Shown here: positions 56,909 through 64,000 of the stretch, in pieces | Layout of the letters: each line of letters begins with the position of its first letter | Position numbering within the stretch: the first letter of the stretch is position 1 | Origin: a virus | DNA length: 64,000 nucleotides | Virus record (IMG/VR): IMGVR_UViG_3300024259_000002 | Span: 62,001-126,000 of that record | Strand: one strand, 5' to 3' | The notes under the pieces: model-generated | Database searches by the model: none | What the model was told of the DNA's origin: nothing | What the model saw: the letters and a program-made list of their open reading frames with translations, nothing else | Translations under genes and position numbers: made by a program

Positions 56909-59900
56909 CTACCTCGTGTGCTTGTTGATGGCAGTACACAAGCGACCGGCACCGTTCATCATTGCCTTGCTCGGCTTGGCCCGAGCACGACGCACTGCGA
57001 TGGCACTCACCAGACTCTTGCAGTCCGGGCACTCCAGGAACTGGACACCAGTCTCCTCGTAGTGCTTCATGGGCTCTGGGAGGCTGACACTCGTCCCCTC
57101 GATTCTGCCATAGGGCCCGTACATCAGGCTGCTGAGCACCTCGTGGATGTCCTTGAACACAGGCTTACCGTGCTCGTCGGTCTCCTTGAGGAGCATGTCT
57201 GCCATGCTCTCGACAGCCTTGACTCGTTCAGGAGTCATGTAGTCACACCCAGCGTTGACCTGGATGATTCCCAGCTTGTCGAGGACGGGGGATCCTTCCC
57301 AGGCCACTGCTCGGAAGGCACGCTTGATGTGACGCTCGGACAGCTCCTTGTGGGAGCCATACTCACGACTCAGGCTCATCTCTGTTGACCAGATGGTCAG
57401 CAGCTCTTCCCAGGTGAGGTTCTTGAGGCAGTTCCTCAGCTCGACTCGGCAGGCCTCGATGTCACCGTTCCTCTGGTCAGGTTCGAGAGCAGAGCGCATG
57501 ATGCGTCCCACATTCTCACCATACGTCCTGAGGCCAGACTTCTCGTACAGGCCAGGCTCACCATTGACACCACGCTGGTAGGTAGACTCGGGCAGGGCCA
57601 TCCTGGGCTCTTCCTTCAGGCCCGCGTACAACAGCACTTCCAGATTCACCGAGAGCTGCTCCGGCATGTTGTCCTTCTTCCAGTCCTGGAACATACCCCA
57701 AGCTTCCCAGGAGCAGTAGTGCACGAGGTTCTGGTTCTCGCCAGTGTACTCCGTACCTACCCAGCCATTGGGATTGATGCGCTTGGAGCGCTCCTGCCAG
57801 GTGTTGGTGTGCTTCCAGGACATGCCCACTGGCCTGCCCTTGTCGTCAGTACCCACGACGTAGCCCAGCTCAGCAGCGGTCCTCTTGACCCACCAGCTGA
57901 ACTTGCCAGGGATGAACCCGCCATACTCATCGACATACCAGCTCTCTGGGCCCATGACCATGGAGCGCTTGGTCGAGCCATCCTCTGCAGTAGAATCGTA
58001 CTTCCAGCAGCAGCAGGTCTTGCCATTACGTTCGTACTCTTCCACCACTCTCCAGTTGGCCCCGATCATTGCCTTGTCCATGTTGGTGAACAGTGGGTTG
58101 CGCTTGAGCTGATCGATGAACTCCTGGTTGAGGCACATTGCTGCCATCATTGGCATGGTCTCATCCAGAGCCAGGAACATTGCGCAGGCATTCGTCGCCA
58201 TGCCCACTGGTCCCTGTCCGTCCACGGCGATCAGCTTGACTCCATCCCAGCTCTTGGTCGGGATCTTGTCCAGGTGACCGTCCGTGTTCTTCTTGGGCTC
58301 GATGAGGTACACATCTTCAGGCTTGCCCAGCAGCGGGATGCGAGACTCGTAGAACCTGATCATTTCTGGATCCCAGGAGCACGCCACTCCATCACCGTCG
58401 TCGTCACCCATGAGCAGATGCTCCATGTCCATTGGGTTCATGAAGATGGTGTTGGACGGGACGATGTAGTCGGTCCTGCCTTTGATCAGCATGTGGCTGA
58501 AGGCCTCCACGATCTCTGCTTCCATCAAGCAGGCTGGCTGCAGGCCGGGAGCACGGGTGATGGCAAGTCTGTCTCCCACCCTGTACCTCCGCTTGCCATT
58601 GATCTTCATGGCTGCCATGACGACCTCACCGGGCTCCAGGCTGTTGTCCATCACGACCACGGGAGCCTCGCACATGATGCCTGCACCCTGCTGGATGTGG
58701 TAGAGCTGACGCCCCAGTTCATCCATCAGTTGTTCTGACACCTGAGGTACGGTCTTGGGATCGACACCCAGCTTGTCGCAGATGGCACAGACCATGCCGA
58801 GGTTCTCGTCGCGCTTCATGACGATTTCCATGAGCTCATCCATGGTGAGCTTCTCGAAAGCCTCCTCCACCCTGGTCTTGATGAACGCCTGGTTCTCCGG
58901 GGAGTTCTCAGCGAACTGCAGGGCTTGGAAGTTCAGCTTCTGCTGGCGTGGCTTGGTCCAGGTCTGCATGATGCCCAGATGCAGCTTGATATTGGCCGTG
59001 AGACCGTTGGCATGCAGCTTCTTGGCGTCAGCCTTCCTGGTTCCCTTGATCTGCAGTGGGTCGATCCAGATGGCAGGCTTTCCGCTCTTGTCGACGCAGC
59101 GCTCATCACACACCAGGATGCCCTTCACGAAGACCTCACGGCCCAGGTTGAAGGCTCGGATCTGCACGACGTTCCGCTTGTGACGCGGGATGCCCAGCGC
59201 TTCCCAGATGTCGTGTTCCGGATGGATGCAGCCACAGCCGTCACTGCCAGCAGCCTCTCCCATCCAGTTCTCACGAGTCTTGATGATGCAGTCGTAGTCA
59301 TCGATGTGCACCATGGGTCCACACAAACCGCTGACGTAGGCACGGAAGTCTACGGCCACCGGGAAGATGTCGGACAGCACCCTGACGACCTCCTTCTTGA
59401 TGGCCCACTTGCCCTTGACCAGGATGTAGCCAGCCTTGTGAACGGGAGACCAGAAGTCAGCCGGGATGTCAGGCTGAGAGCCATCCTCTTCCAGCGGCAG
59501 GTTGTTCTGGAACCGGATCACGGGCAGGTCGTACTTCTTGCCCCAGTAGTGGGTGATGAGACCCACGGGGCCGTTGCTCACCACGTAGCCAGCCTTGAGA
59601 CGCTCGGTGTTCCCTTTGGCGGGCTTGTAGATATTCACGATCGGCATGCTCCTCCAGCCCTCTGCCTTGGCCCTGGTACGAGCCACACTCTTCAGGCTAG
59701 TGGTGAGGTCGTCGTATTCCTGCAGCTCATCCTCGGGGCTCTTCCCCAGCATCAGTTCCACGAACAGGTCAGCGTACTCACTGATCTTGGTCTCGACGGT
59801 GACGAGCTTGCTCGCCAGGTACTGGGCAGCCCAGCAGGTGGTGTTGTCCATTTGTGCCTCCTTGGCGTTGTTGGACGGGTTGTCGTTGAGGTAGCTCTTG

Positions 59901-60172
59901 ATGTAGATTTCGTTAGGCCTTGGACCCAGAGGGGCCATGCCCATGACTGTCTCGAAGTCGCCATCGCCCCGCAGATGGTAGTAGTAGGACCACTCGTCAC
60001 AGGCTCGACAGTGGACATGACCATCTTCGCAAGCGGTATGCACCAGGAACCCATCTCCGTGGGTCGGGCAGTTTTCACTGTGGTCGATGTCGTTGAGTTC
60101 GCAGCACTTACAGTGGCTTCCCCCATAGGGGTTGCCCATGATGCAGGTGTTGGCAGTGTCGGTGATAGCCAT
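56909..60172 (-). CDS. two-barrel (QDE-1/YonO-like) RNA polymerase candidate
   Basis: 1087 aa, start at 60172 with AGGAGG upstream. Residues 539-600 carry 'ITRAPGLQPACLMEAEIVEA' and, about 45 residues on, 'LLMGDDDGDGVACSWDPEMI'. This matches the D-x-D-G-D catalytic loop of double-psi-beta-barrel RNA polymerases and the preceding R-x-P-x-L-H-P-G block of cellular RDR/QDE-1 enzymes (His and Gly replaced here). An earlier 'KGILVCDERC..' segment fits the first barrel. N-terminal Cys/His clusters ('HCKCC', 'CEDGHVHCRACDEW') and a C-terminal Cys pair 'LECPDCKSL' suggest zinc binding. Could be DNA-dependent, as in Bacillus phage YonO. Confidence 0.7.
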   Translation of the reverse strand: MAITDTANTCIMGNPYGGSHCKCCELNDIDHSENCPTHGDGFLVHTACEDGHVHCRACDEWSYYYHLRGDGDFETVMGMAPLGPRPNEIYIKSYLNDNPSNNAKEAQMDNTTCWAAQYLASKLVTVETKISEYADLFVELMLGKSPEDELQEYDDLTTSLKSVARTRAKAEGWRSMPIVNIYKPAKGNTERLKAGYVVSNGPVGLITHYWGKKYDLPVIRFQNNLPLEEDGSQPDIPADFWSPVHKAGYILVKGKWAIKKEVVRVLSDIFPVAVDFRAYVSGLCGPMVHIDDYDCIIKTRENWMGEAAGSDGCGCIHPEHDIWEALGIPRHKRNVVQIRAFNLGREVFVKGILVCDERCVDKSGKPAIWIDPLQIKGTRKADAKKLHANGLTANIKLHLGIMQTWTKPRQQKLNFQALQFAENSPENQAFIKTRVEEAFEKLTMDELMEIVMKRDENLGMVCAICDKLGVDPKTVPQVSEQLMDELGRQLYHIQQGAGIMCEAPVVVMDNSLEPGEVVMAAMKINGKRRYRVGDRLAITRAPGLQPACLMEAEIVEAFSHMLIKGRTDYIVPSNTIFMNPMDMEHLLMGDDDGDGVACSWDPEMIRFYESRIPLLGKPEDVYLIEPKKNTDGHLDKIPTKSWDGVKLIAVDGQGPVGMATNACAMFLALDETMPMMAAMCLNQEFIDQLKRNPLFTNMDKAMIGANWRVVEEYERNGKTCCCWKYDSTAEDGSTKRSMVMGPESWYVDEYGGFIPGKFSWWVKRTAAELGYVVGTDDKGRPVGMSWKHTNTWQERSKRINPNGWVGTEYTGENQNLVHYCSWEAWGMFQDWKKDNMPEQLSVNLEVLLYAGLKEEPRMALPESTYQRGVNGEPGLYEKSGLRTYGENVGRIMRSALEPDQRNGDIEACRVELRNCLKNLTWEELLTIWSTEMSLSREYGSHKELSERHIKRAFRAVAWEGSPVLDKLGIIQVNAGCDYMTPERVKAVESMADMLLKETDEHGKPVFKDIHEVLSSLMYGPYGRIEGTSVSLPEPMKHYEETGVQFLECPDCKSLVSAIAVRRARAKPSKAMMNGAGRLCTAINKHTR

Positions 60173-60231
60173 GATTGCCTCCTAAGCATATGGCTTGTTG
60201 ATGGTCGTCTCCATACAGAGTGTAGGGATTG

Positions 60232-60273
60232 GACCATTAAAAAAGAAGGAGCCCGCCCCCGAAGGGGCGGGCT
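60232..60273 (-). terminator. UUCG-loop terminator plus recurrent element
   Basis: Minus-strand stem AGCCCGCCCC-TTCG-GGGGCGGGCT, then TCCTTCTTTTTTAATGG. It ends the PcfJ-like gene and directly precedes the polymerase gene leader. Confidence 0.85.
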
Positions 60274-60287
60274 ATCATGAACACGAG

Positions 60288-61607
60288 CTACTCAGGCAGC
60301 ATGTTCACCAGCAGTGCAGCCAGTTGACGCATCTCTGCTGACACGGCCTTGTTGCAGGGTCCTTGGAGTTGATGGATCTTGCCTCTCGTGGCATGGAGGC
60401 TCGCCTTCTCACCATCTGCTCTCCTCAGATGCCAGAGGGTCTCCATCCTCCCATCGTACATGAGATTGTTGATGCAGTTGTTCCAGTAGCCACCGATGCA
60501 ATGATGCATCTCTTGGCCTTCCTCCCAGCTCCGAAGTTCTGAGCCGATGAGCTCACATCCTTCAGGCCACTGCATCTGCTTCATGGCTTCGATCTTGGCT
60601 TCATACTTGGTCCGAGCTTCTGCCAGTTTCTTGTTTCTGTTGTCTGCGATCTCTTTGTACCGCTGTTGTCGGATCTCTACGACTCTGTTGTTCTCTTCAA
60701 CCAGTCTGTCATGGATTGCCATGAGCTGAGTCCTGGTGAGTCGTTGCTGTGTCCACTCTGGCCTCTCACAGAGGCCCCGCCTGCGATGCATCCGGACAGT
60801 GTCTCTGTACTCCTGCAGCAGCCCCTTCCGCCCATAGTACTGGAGATGGGGGTGGCTCCCGACCAAGGCTGGATCACGCGAGACCATCTGGATATAGAGA
60901 GTCAGGCTGTCTTGACTCATGGGCTCTCTGACCCGAAGGCCAATCGCAGCATTCCTTCCATGTGCGCTCATCTTCAACAAGTTGTTCCTGATCTGGGCAG
61001 GAGTGCCAGGCTTGAGGCGGCGAAGGATGGCCTTGTCCTTCAGCCCCTTCACCATCAGCTTGGCGCAATGCTTGCGGCTCCTCCATCCGCTATTCAAGAC
61101 GAGTCTGAGGGTATTGCCAGTGTTTGTAATCCACTGATATGCTGGGTGCCTACCGTTGGCCAGCAGCCAGTCGAGTCCAGCCCGACCCTGGAAGTTGAGA
61201 ACGACAATCGCAGACTTGGAGATAATTGTGAACCCTTTCTCCTTCAGCTCCTCCAGGAGCTTCTTGGTCTTGCTGTTCTCCAACGCCTGCTGGTAGAGCC
61301 AGGCGTAGTGCCTGTAGAGGGCTGCGTTGGGGTCTCGCATCACGGCGCCCCAGGACTTGAACCCGAGGGTCTTGGTGACGATATGGATGGGGTTCGTGAC
61401 CTCAGACTCGTCTTGGCGCAGTTCCTGTGCACCGAGGTAGTCGAACATGTCCAAAGGATTCCAGTGCATCTTGTTCTGCATGAAGTGCCAGCGTCCCTGG
61501 TAGTCTCCGTCGAAGATGATCCAGGTCTTCCTGGTCTTGCAGTTGCTGTGGAAGCAGAAGCCTCCACCGTTGGTGCAGATGTCAGAGAGGGTGCGAGTGA
61601 ATGACAT
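60288..61607 (-). CDS. PcfJ-like protein
   Basis: Start MSFTRTLSDICTNGG at 61607 with AGGAGG upstream; 439 aa. The C-terminal region 'GQEMHHCIGGYWNNCINNLM' and 'HATRGKIHQLQGPCNKAVS' is the hallmark of the PcfJ-like family found on phages and conjugative plasmids (M-x-H-C-V-x-x-Y ... Q-x-x-G-x-x-N). The middle is basic and helical. Its role in phages is not known; it stands between the polymerase gene and a zinc protein. Confidence 0.75.
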   Translation of the reverse strand: MSFTRTLSDICTNGGGFCFHSNCKTRKTWIIFDGDYQGRWHFMQNKMHWNPLDMFDYLGAQELRQDESEVTNPIHIVTKTLGFKSWGAVMRDPNAALYRHYAWLYQQALENSKTKKLLEELKEKGFTIISKSAIVVLNFQGRAGLDWLLANGRHPAYQWITNTGNTLRLVLNSGWRSRKHCAKLMVKGLKDKAILRRLKPGTPAQIRNNLLKMSAHGRNAAIGLRVREPMSQDSLTLYIQMVSRDPALVGSHPHLQYYGRKGLLQEYRDTVRMHRRRGLCERPEWTQQRLTRTQLMAIHDRLVEENNRVVEIRQQRYKEIADNRNKKLAEARTKYEAKIEAMKQMQWPEGCELIGSELRSWEEGQEMHHCIGGYWNNCINNLMYDGRMETLWHLRRADGEKASLHATRGKIHQLQGPCNKAVSAEMRQLAALLVNMLPE

Positions 61608-61646
61608 GATAGTACCTCCTACATGTCTTGTGTATGGCAGTATTGC

Positions 61647-61680
61647 CACTAAAAAAGAAGGCGGGGCCCCGAAGGGCCCC
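61647..61680 (-). terminator. UUCG-loop terminator plus recurrent element
   Basis: Minus-strand stem GGGGCCC-TTCG-GGGCCCC followed by GCCTTCTTTTTTAGTGG, after the 58-aa zinc protein gene. Confidence 0.85.
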
Positions 61681-61686
61681 TCAGTC

Positions 61687-61863
61687 TCAGTCGCTTCTCT
61701 TGGCATGGTATGTCTCATGCCTTCTCATGTCTGTCAGGTATGGCTTCAGCAGTGCCTTCATGGAGCGCTGCTTCCACCTTGTCCCACAGACTTCACACTC
61801 GTAGTACAGCCACTTCCTGCCAGTCTTCACCAGCTTGAAGTGACCACTACACCCGCAGGTCAT
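61687..61863 (-). CDS. 58-aa zinc-finger-like protein
   Basis: ATG at 61863 (ATGA overlap with the upstream membrane gene) to TGA at 61687. Two Cys pairs, 'MTCGCSG' and 'YECEVCGTRWKQ', with two C-terminal His (RRHETYH) form a small zinc module on a basic scaffold. Possibly nucleic-acid binding. Confidence 0.65.
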   Translation of the reverse strand: MTCGCSGHFKLVKTGRKWLYYECEVCGTRWKQRSMKALLKPYLTDMRRHETYHAKRSD

Positions 61864-62204
61864 GACTGCCAGACTTCTAGGATCTCATCGATCTCTTCCT
61901 GACTGAGGCCTTGCTCTTCGCAGTAGATCTGAACCAAATCGGTAGCCAGTCTGAAGTCGAGGAAGAAGTAGTCATCTGACATGTGCGCATATTGCTCAAC
62001 CTCGTAGGTTTCGCAATAGGTTCCGTCAGGCCACACGAACAGTCCGTCGTTTGTAGGCTCCGGCGTGTAGGCTTCTTTGACGAAGATCTCCTTGGCCCTC
62101 TCGTACCACTTGTGACACAGGTGACTGAACCACGTGCCGAGGCTGACACCGAGGAGGGCACCGAAGATGCCGAGGATGATCGCGATGATGATGGGAAGGT
62201 CCAT
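61860..62204 (-). CDS. membrane-anchored protein, 114 aa
   Basis: Transmembrane helix at residues 4-27 (IIIAIILGIFGALLGVSLGTW), then a cytoplasmic or periplasmic domain ending in an acidic helix 'GLSQEEIDEILEVWQS'. Coupled to the zinc protein. Function unknown. Confidence 0.65.
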   Translation of the reverse strand: MDLPIIIAIILGIFGALLGVSLGTWFSHLCHKWYERAKEIFVKEAYTPEPTNDGLFVWPDGTYCETYEVEQYAHMSDDYFFLDFRLATDLVQIYCEEQGLSQEEIDEILEVWQS

Positions 62205-62237
62205 CTTGTTTCTCCTTGTATGGACGGAAGTGTCCGC

Positions 62238-62270
62238 TAAAAAAGAAGAAGCGGGCCCCGAAGGGCCCGC
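62238..62270 (-). terminator. UUCG-loop terminator plus recurrent element
   Basis: Minus-strand stem GCGGGCCC-TTCG-GGGCCCGC followed by TTCTTCTTTTTTAGCGG, after the gene at 62287. Confidence 0.85.
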
Positions 62271-62286
62271 TCAACTCTCTGTCGCT

Positions 62287-62943
62287 CTACGCAGCCAGAC
62301 GTGCCTTCCGCCTGATCTGGACCACGGTCTTACCATGATGCCAGTTGTCGCTGCCGAAGATCGAGGCCCTCAGTCCGAAGTCCTCCACCATCTGCATCAC
62401 GACTTGCTTGTCACTCTGCTGCAGGAGCTGGCTGACGAAGCACCTGACAGGATCTGCCTTGATCTGGTTCTTCAGAGTCCGGGCGAGATCCATGGCCTTC
62501 TCGTACTTGCCATACTTGTCCTGCTGCGCAGCACAGTTGACGTTCTCATCCAGCTCGTGGTGCTGGCCAGTGAACAGGACGGACTTCTTGACCCAGTTGC
62601 CAGTTCCCATGGCCTGGTCGAGTTCTTCCTGACTGACGTTGTCGTACCAGAAGCTGTCATCCATGGCGTGGTCTGGAACTTCTTCCATGCTGTACACGTA
62701 CAGTGGCTGGTCGTAGTCTTCCATGCCCTCCAGGTCCATGTCCATAACGAGGCCCAGCATGTCTTCCGAGATGCTCTCACTCGTGGTGCTGACGTTGGGC
62801 TCGAAGTGGAAGCGTACTTGCCGTGGCTGGACGCAGTTGGTGAGGAAGCCCACCAGGAAGGGCATGCTGATCATGCTGATGATGGCGAAGTAGATGGCGA
62901 AGACGCCACCGTTGAAGGTATTGGCGAGGGTGATGTAGTCCAT
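62287..62943 (-). CDS. membrane-anchored protein, 218 aa
   Basis: N-terminal transmembrane region (residues 14-36, FAIYFAIISMISMPFLVGFL), an acidic middle (residues 50-95, Met/Glu/Asp-rich) and a helical basic C-terminus 'HHGKTVVQIRRKARL'. The ATG has AGGAGG upstream and directly follows the candidate structured RNA region. Function unknown. Confidence 0.65.
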   Translation of the reverse strand: MDYITLANTFNGGVFAIYFAIISMISMPFLVGFLTNCVQPRQVRFHFEPNVSTTSESISEDMLGLVMDMDLEGMEDYDQPLYVYSMEEVPDHAMDDSFWYDNVSQEELDQAMGTGNWVKKSVLFTGQHHELDENVNCAAQQDKYGKYEKAMDLARTLKNQIKADPVRCFVSQLLQQSDKQVVMQMVEDFGLRASIFGSDNWHHGKTVVQIRRKARLAA

Positions 62944-62989
62944 GATTCCTCCTGTGGATTTGGACTGTTGGTGTCGTAGCTGTCTCTCT

Positions 62990-63657
62990 GCTGTGGGTGC
63001 TGCACCTATCCCAGCTTGGTCTCTCCTGCGGTTTGATCCACTGGATAACCGGGTGCTTCTGTAGTATGAAAGAGCGGTATGTTTAGGCTCGTCCTCACGA
63101 GTGCTCTATATAGCCGCTATGCCATAGAGCCGAACGCTCCCCATGGAGCAACCCTTCGATTCCGGGCCAGAACCCTGGTAGCCCCAGGTGGCAGCTCCTG
63201 TCCTGTGGAGCCAAGGTCTAAGTGTTGGTTACTACCCGTTCACACACGGGGTCACATGGAGTGATGGTGTCTACTGTTCTCCTACTCGCTCTCACTCAGA
63301 GCCAGCCTGTATTGCTACTCTTGGACACAGACGTCCTCACTTGGGTCTTGCCAAGACAACGTACCTACTACACGGCCCTTTTCTGATAGCAAGCCATCAG
63401 GCCCTTACTGCAGGCGGGCCTACAGACCATGGTTGGGTACAGCACTACCTCTCTACCTATCCCTGGTAGACTCAGGGGATAGAGTGTATTGGCCTTACCA
63501 TCAGCCAATACATGGGGGTTGGACCCACGATAGTCCCTGCACATACGAGTATATGCAGAGGTATGCTCACCACTATGGGCTTGCATACGCATACAGGTCA
63601 GTTTCGTGTCATGACCAGGACTGCGAGGGCTTTCGCTGTGTCATACCATGTGGTATG
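62990..63657 (-). ncRNA. candidate large structured RNA, about 670 nt
   Basis: Gene-free stretch with many close inverted repeats: CATACCA/TGGTATG (63642-63657), TGTATTGG/CCAATACA (63485-63512), CTATCCCTG/CAGGGGATAG (63457-63482), CTGAT/ATCAG (63383-63400), CCCGT/ACGGG (63235-63250), GCTCC/GGAGC (63194-63211 and 63136-63149), CTCGT/ACGAG (63088-63101) nested in AGCGGTA/TAGCCGCT (63073-63118). Short ORFs on both strands lack start signals. Minus-strand transcription is suggested by the terminator/element module just upstream at 63646-63703. Resembles in kind (not by checked sequence) large phage RNAs such as GOLLD or ROOL. Confidence 0.5.
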
Positions 63658-63662
63658 TGTTG

Positions 63663-63703
63663 CCACTAAATAAAAAGGAGAACCCCTCCGAAGAGGGGTT
63701 CTC
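63663..63703 (-). terminator. UUCG-loop terminator plus recurrent element
   Basis: Minus-strand stem GAGAACCCCTC-TTCG-GAGGGGTTCTC followed by CTTTTTATTTAGTGG; ends the 40-aa basic protein gene and precedes the structured RNA region. Confidence 0.85.
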
Positions 63704-63710
63704 GGTAGTC

Positions 63711-63833
63711 TCAATGACTGTGATTGATGTGGACAGAGGAATGAGGCTTGGCAACCTTCTTGCCACTACGCTTGGCCTTCTTGCGAAGACGCTTGGCGAT
63801 GGTCCACTGTCTGGTCTTCTGCTTGCGCTTCAT
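63711..63833 (-). CDS. 40-aa basic protein
   Basis: ATG at 63833 with AGGAG 7 nt upstream, TGA at 63711, terminator directly after. Very Lys/Arg-rich ('KRLRKKAKRSGKKVAK'), ending in a His-rich tail. Likely a nucleic-acid-binding peptide. Confidence 0.6.
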   Translation of the reverse strand: MKRKQKTRQWTIAKRLRKKAKRSGKKVAKPHSSVHINHSH

Positions 63834-64000
63834 GACTTCTCCTTTTGTGGGGGTGGGCACCGAACGGCAGGGTATCCACCATTTCTACCCAATCAATACC
63901 AGGTCTACATCCTCTATTTTTCATTCTCGTCCAGTCTTCTCTTCCTTGTTTTCCATATACATATATACCTTTTCCATCTCCTCTCTCTTTTCTATCTTGT
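63834..64000. other. leader and promoter region of the 40-aa gene, no gene seen
   Basis: AT-rich toward the window edge, with TATATATGTATATGG on the minus strand; probable promoter area of the 40-aa gene. No gene recognised before the edge. Confidence 0.35.

Noticed and set aside
57719-58738. Plus-strand open frame of 339 codons
   Set aside because: Same antisense effect of codon bias in the RNA polymerase gene.
58925-60280. Plus-strand open frame of 451 codons opposite the RNA polymerase gene
   Set aside because: Antisense shadow of a GC-rich gene; low-complexity V/D/H/L composition, no RBS, and the minus-strand gene has clear motifs.
60666-61604. Plus-strand open frame of 312 codons opposite the PcfJ-like gene
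   Set aside because: Antisense shadow; the opposite strand has the PcfJ signature and a good RBS.
63079-63669. Several short open frames on both strands in the hairpin-rich region
   Set aside because: No RBS, no coding-like composition, and they conflict with each other; better explained as structured RNA.

Overview
The window is a stretch of a large tailed-phage (Caudoviricetes) genome, most likely from a metagenome or a little-studied host. Evidence: dense, mostly ATGA/TAATG-coupled small genes, few of which resemble cellular genes; a phage-type replication and nucleotide set (split PolIII-type DNA polymerase, primase-helicase, RecA/UvsX-like recombinase, dNMP kinase, ThyX, class II ribonucleotide reductase, several PD-(D/E)XK nucleases); two group I introns; two tRNAs with encoded CCA; and a single-chain two-barrel RNA polymerase candidate. 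No rRNA, ribosomal protein, CRISPR array or IS element was seen. Surface-sugar genes and ADP-heptose-like enzymes point, as inference, to a Gram-negative host.

Layout. 1-2468 (+): end of a glycosyltransferase, a HAD phosphatase, a response-regulator-like protein and coiled-coil proteins. 2465-5590 (-): a coupled sulfotransferase/glycosyltransferase/methyltransferase cluster. 5632-10598 (-): small coiled-coil protein, nucleases, ClpP, HNH protein, membrane protein. 10601-23088 (-): a long operon-like run of small genes including ThyX, a GroES-like candidate, a methyltransferase and six members of a family with the N-terminal signature MKxRx(S/N/G)FVSNSSSSSF. 23085-39738 (-): replication and recombination. 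The primase-helicase gene is interrupted by an ORF-less group I intron. The DNA polymerase is in two genes (35395-36699 PHP half, 29750-32974 catalytic half), separated by a 2.2 kb plus-strand cassette of three structural-looking genes. The catalytic half carries a second group I intron with a decayed LAGLIDADG endonuclease. 39750-40166 (+): lone nucleotidyltransferase. 40090-46145 (-): three more FVSNSSSSS proteins, zinc proteins, class II RNR. 46146-52684 (-): four proteins built from HRTDGPA-type 23-residue repeats, a macro-domain gene overlapping a SLOG-like gene, a HAD phosphatase. 52909-53112 (+): small HTH regulator with a recognisable promoter. 53151-64000 (-): mostly singly terminated genes separated by GC-rich hairpins, often with UUCG loops; two tRNAs; the 1087-aa RNA polymerase candidate; a PcfJ-like protein; and a roughly 670-nt gene-free, hairpin-rich stretch that is a good candidate for a large structured RNA.

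How it fits together: the replication genes are grouped and co-oriented, nucleotide supply (RNR, ThyX, dNMP kinase) is distributed among the small-gene operons, and the right end looks like a separate transcription unit type with a recurrent terminator-plus-element module that could be read by the phage's own polymerase (inference). The most unusual items are the FVSNSSSSS family, the RNA polymerase, the candidate structured RNA, the split and intron-bearing polymerase, and the macro/SLOG pair.
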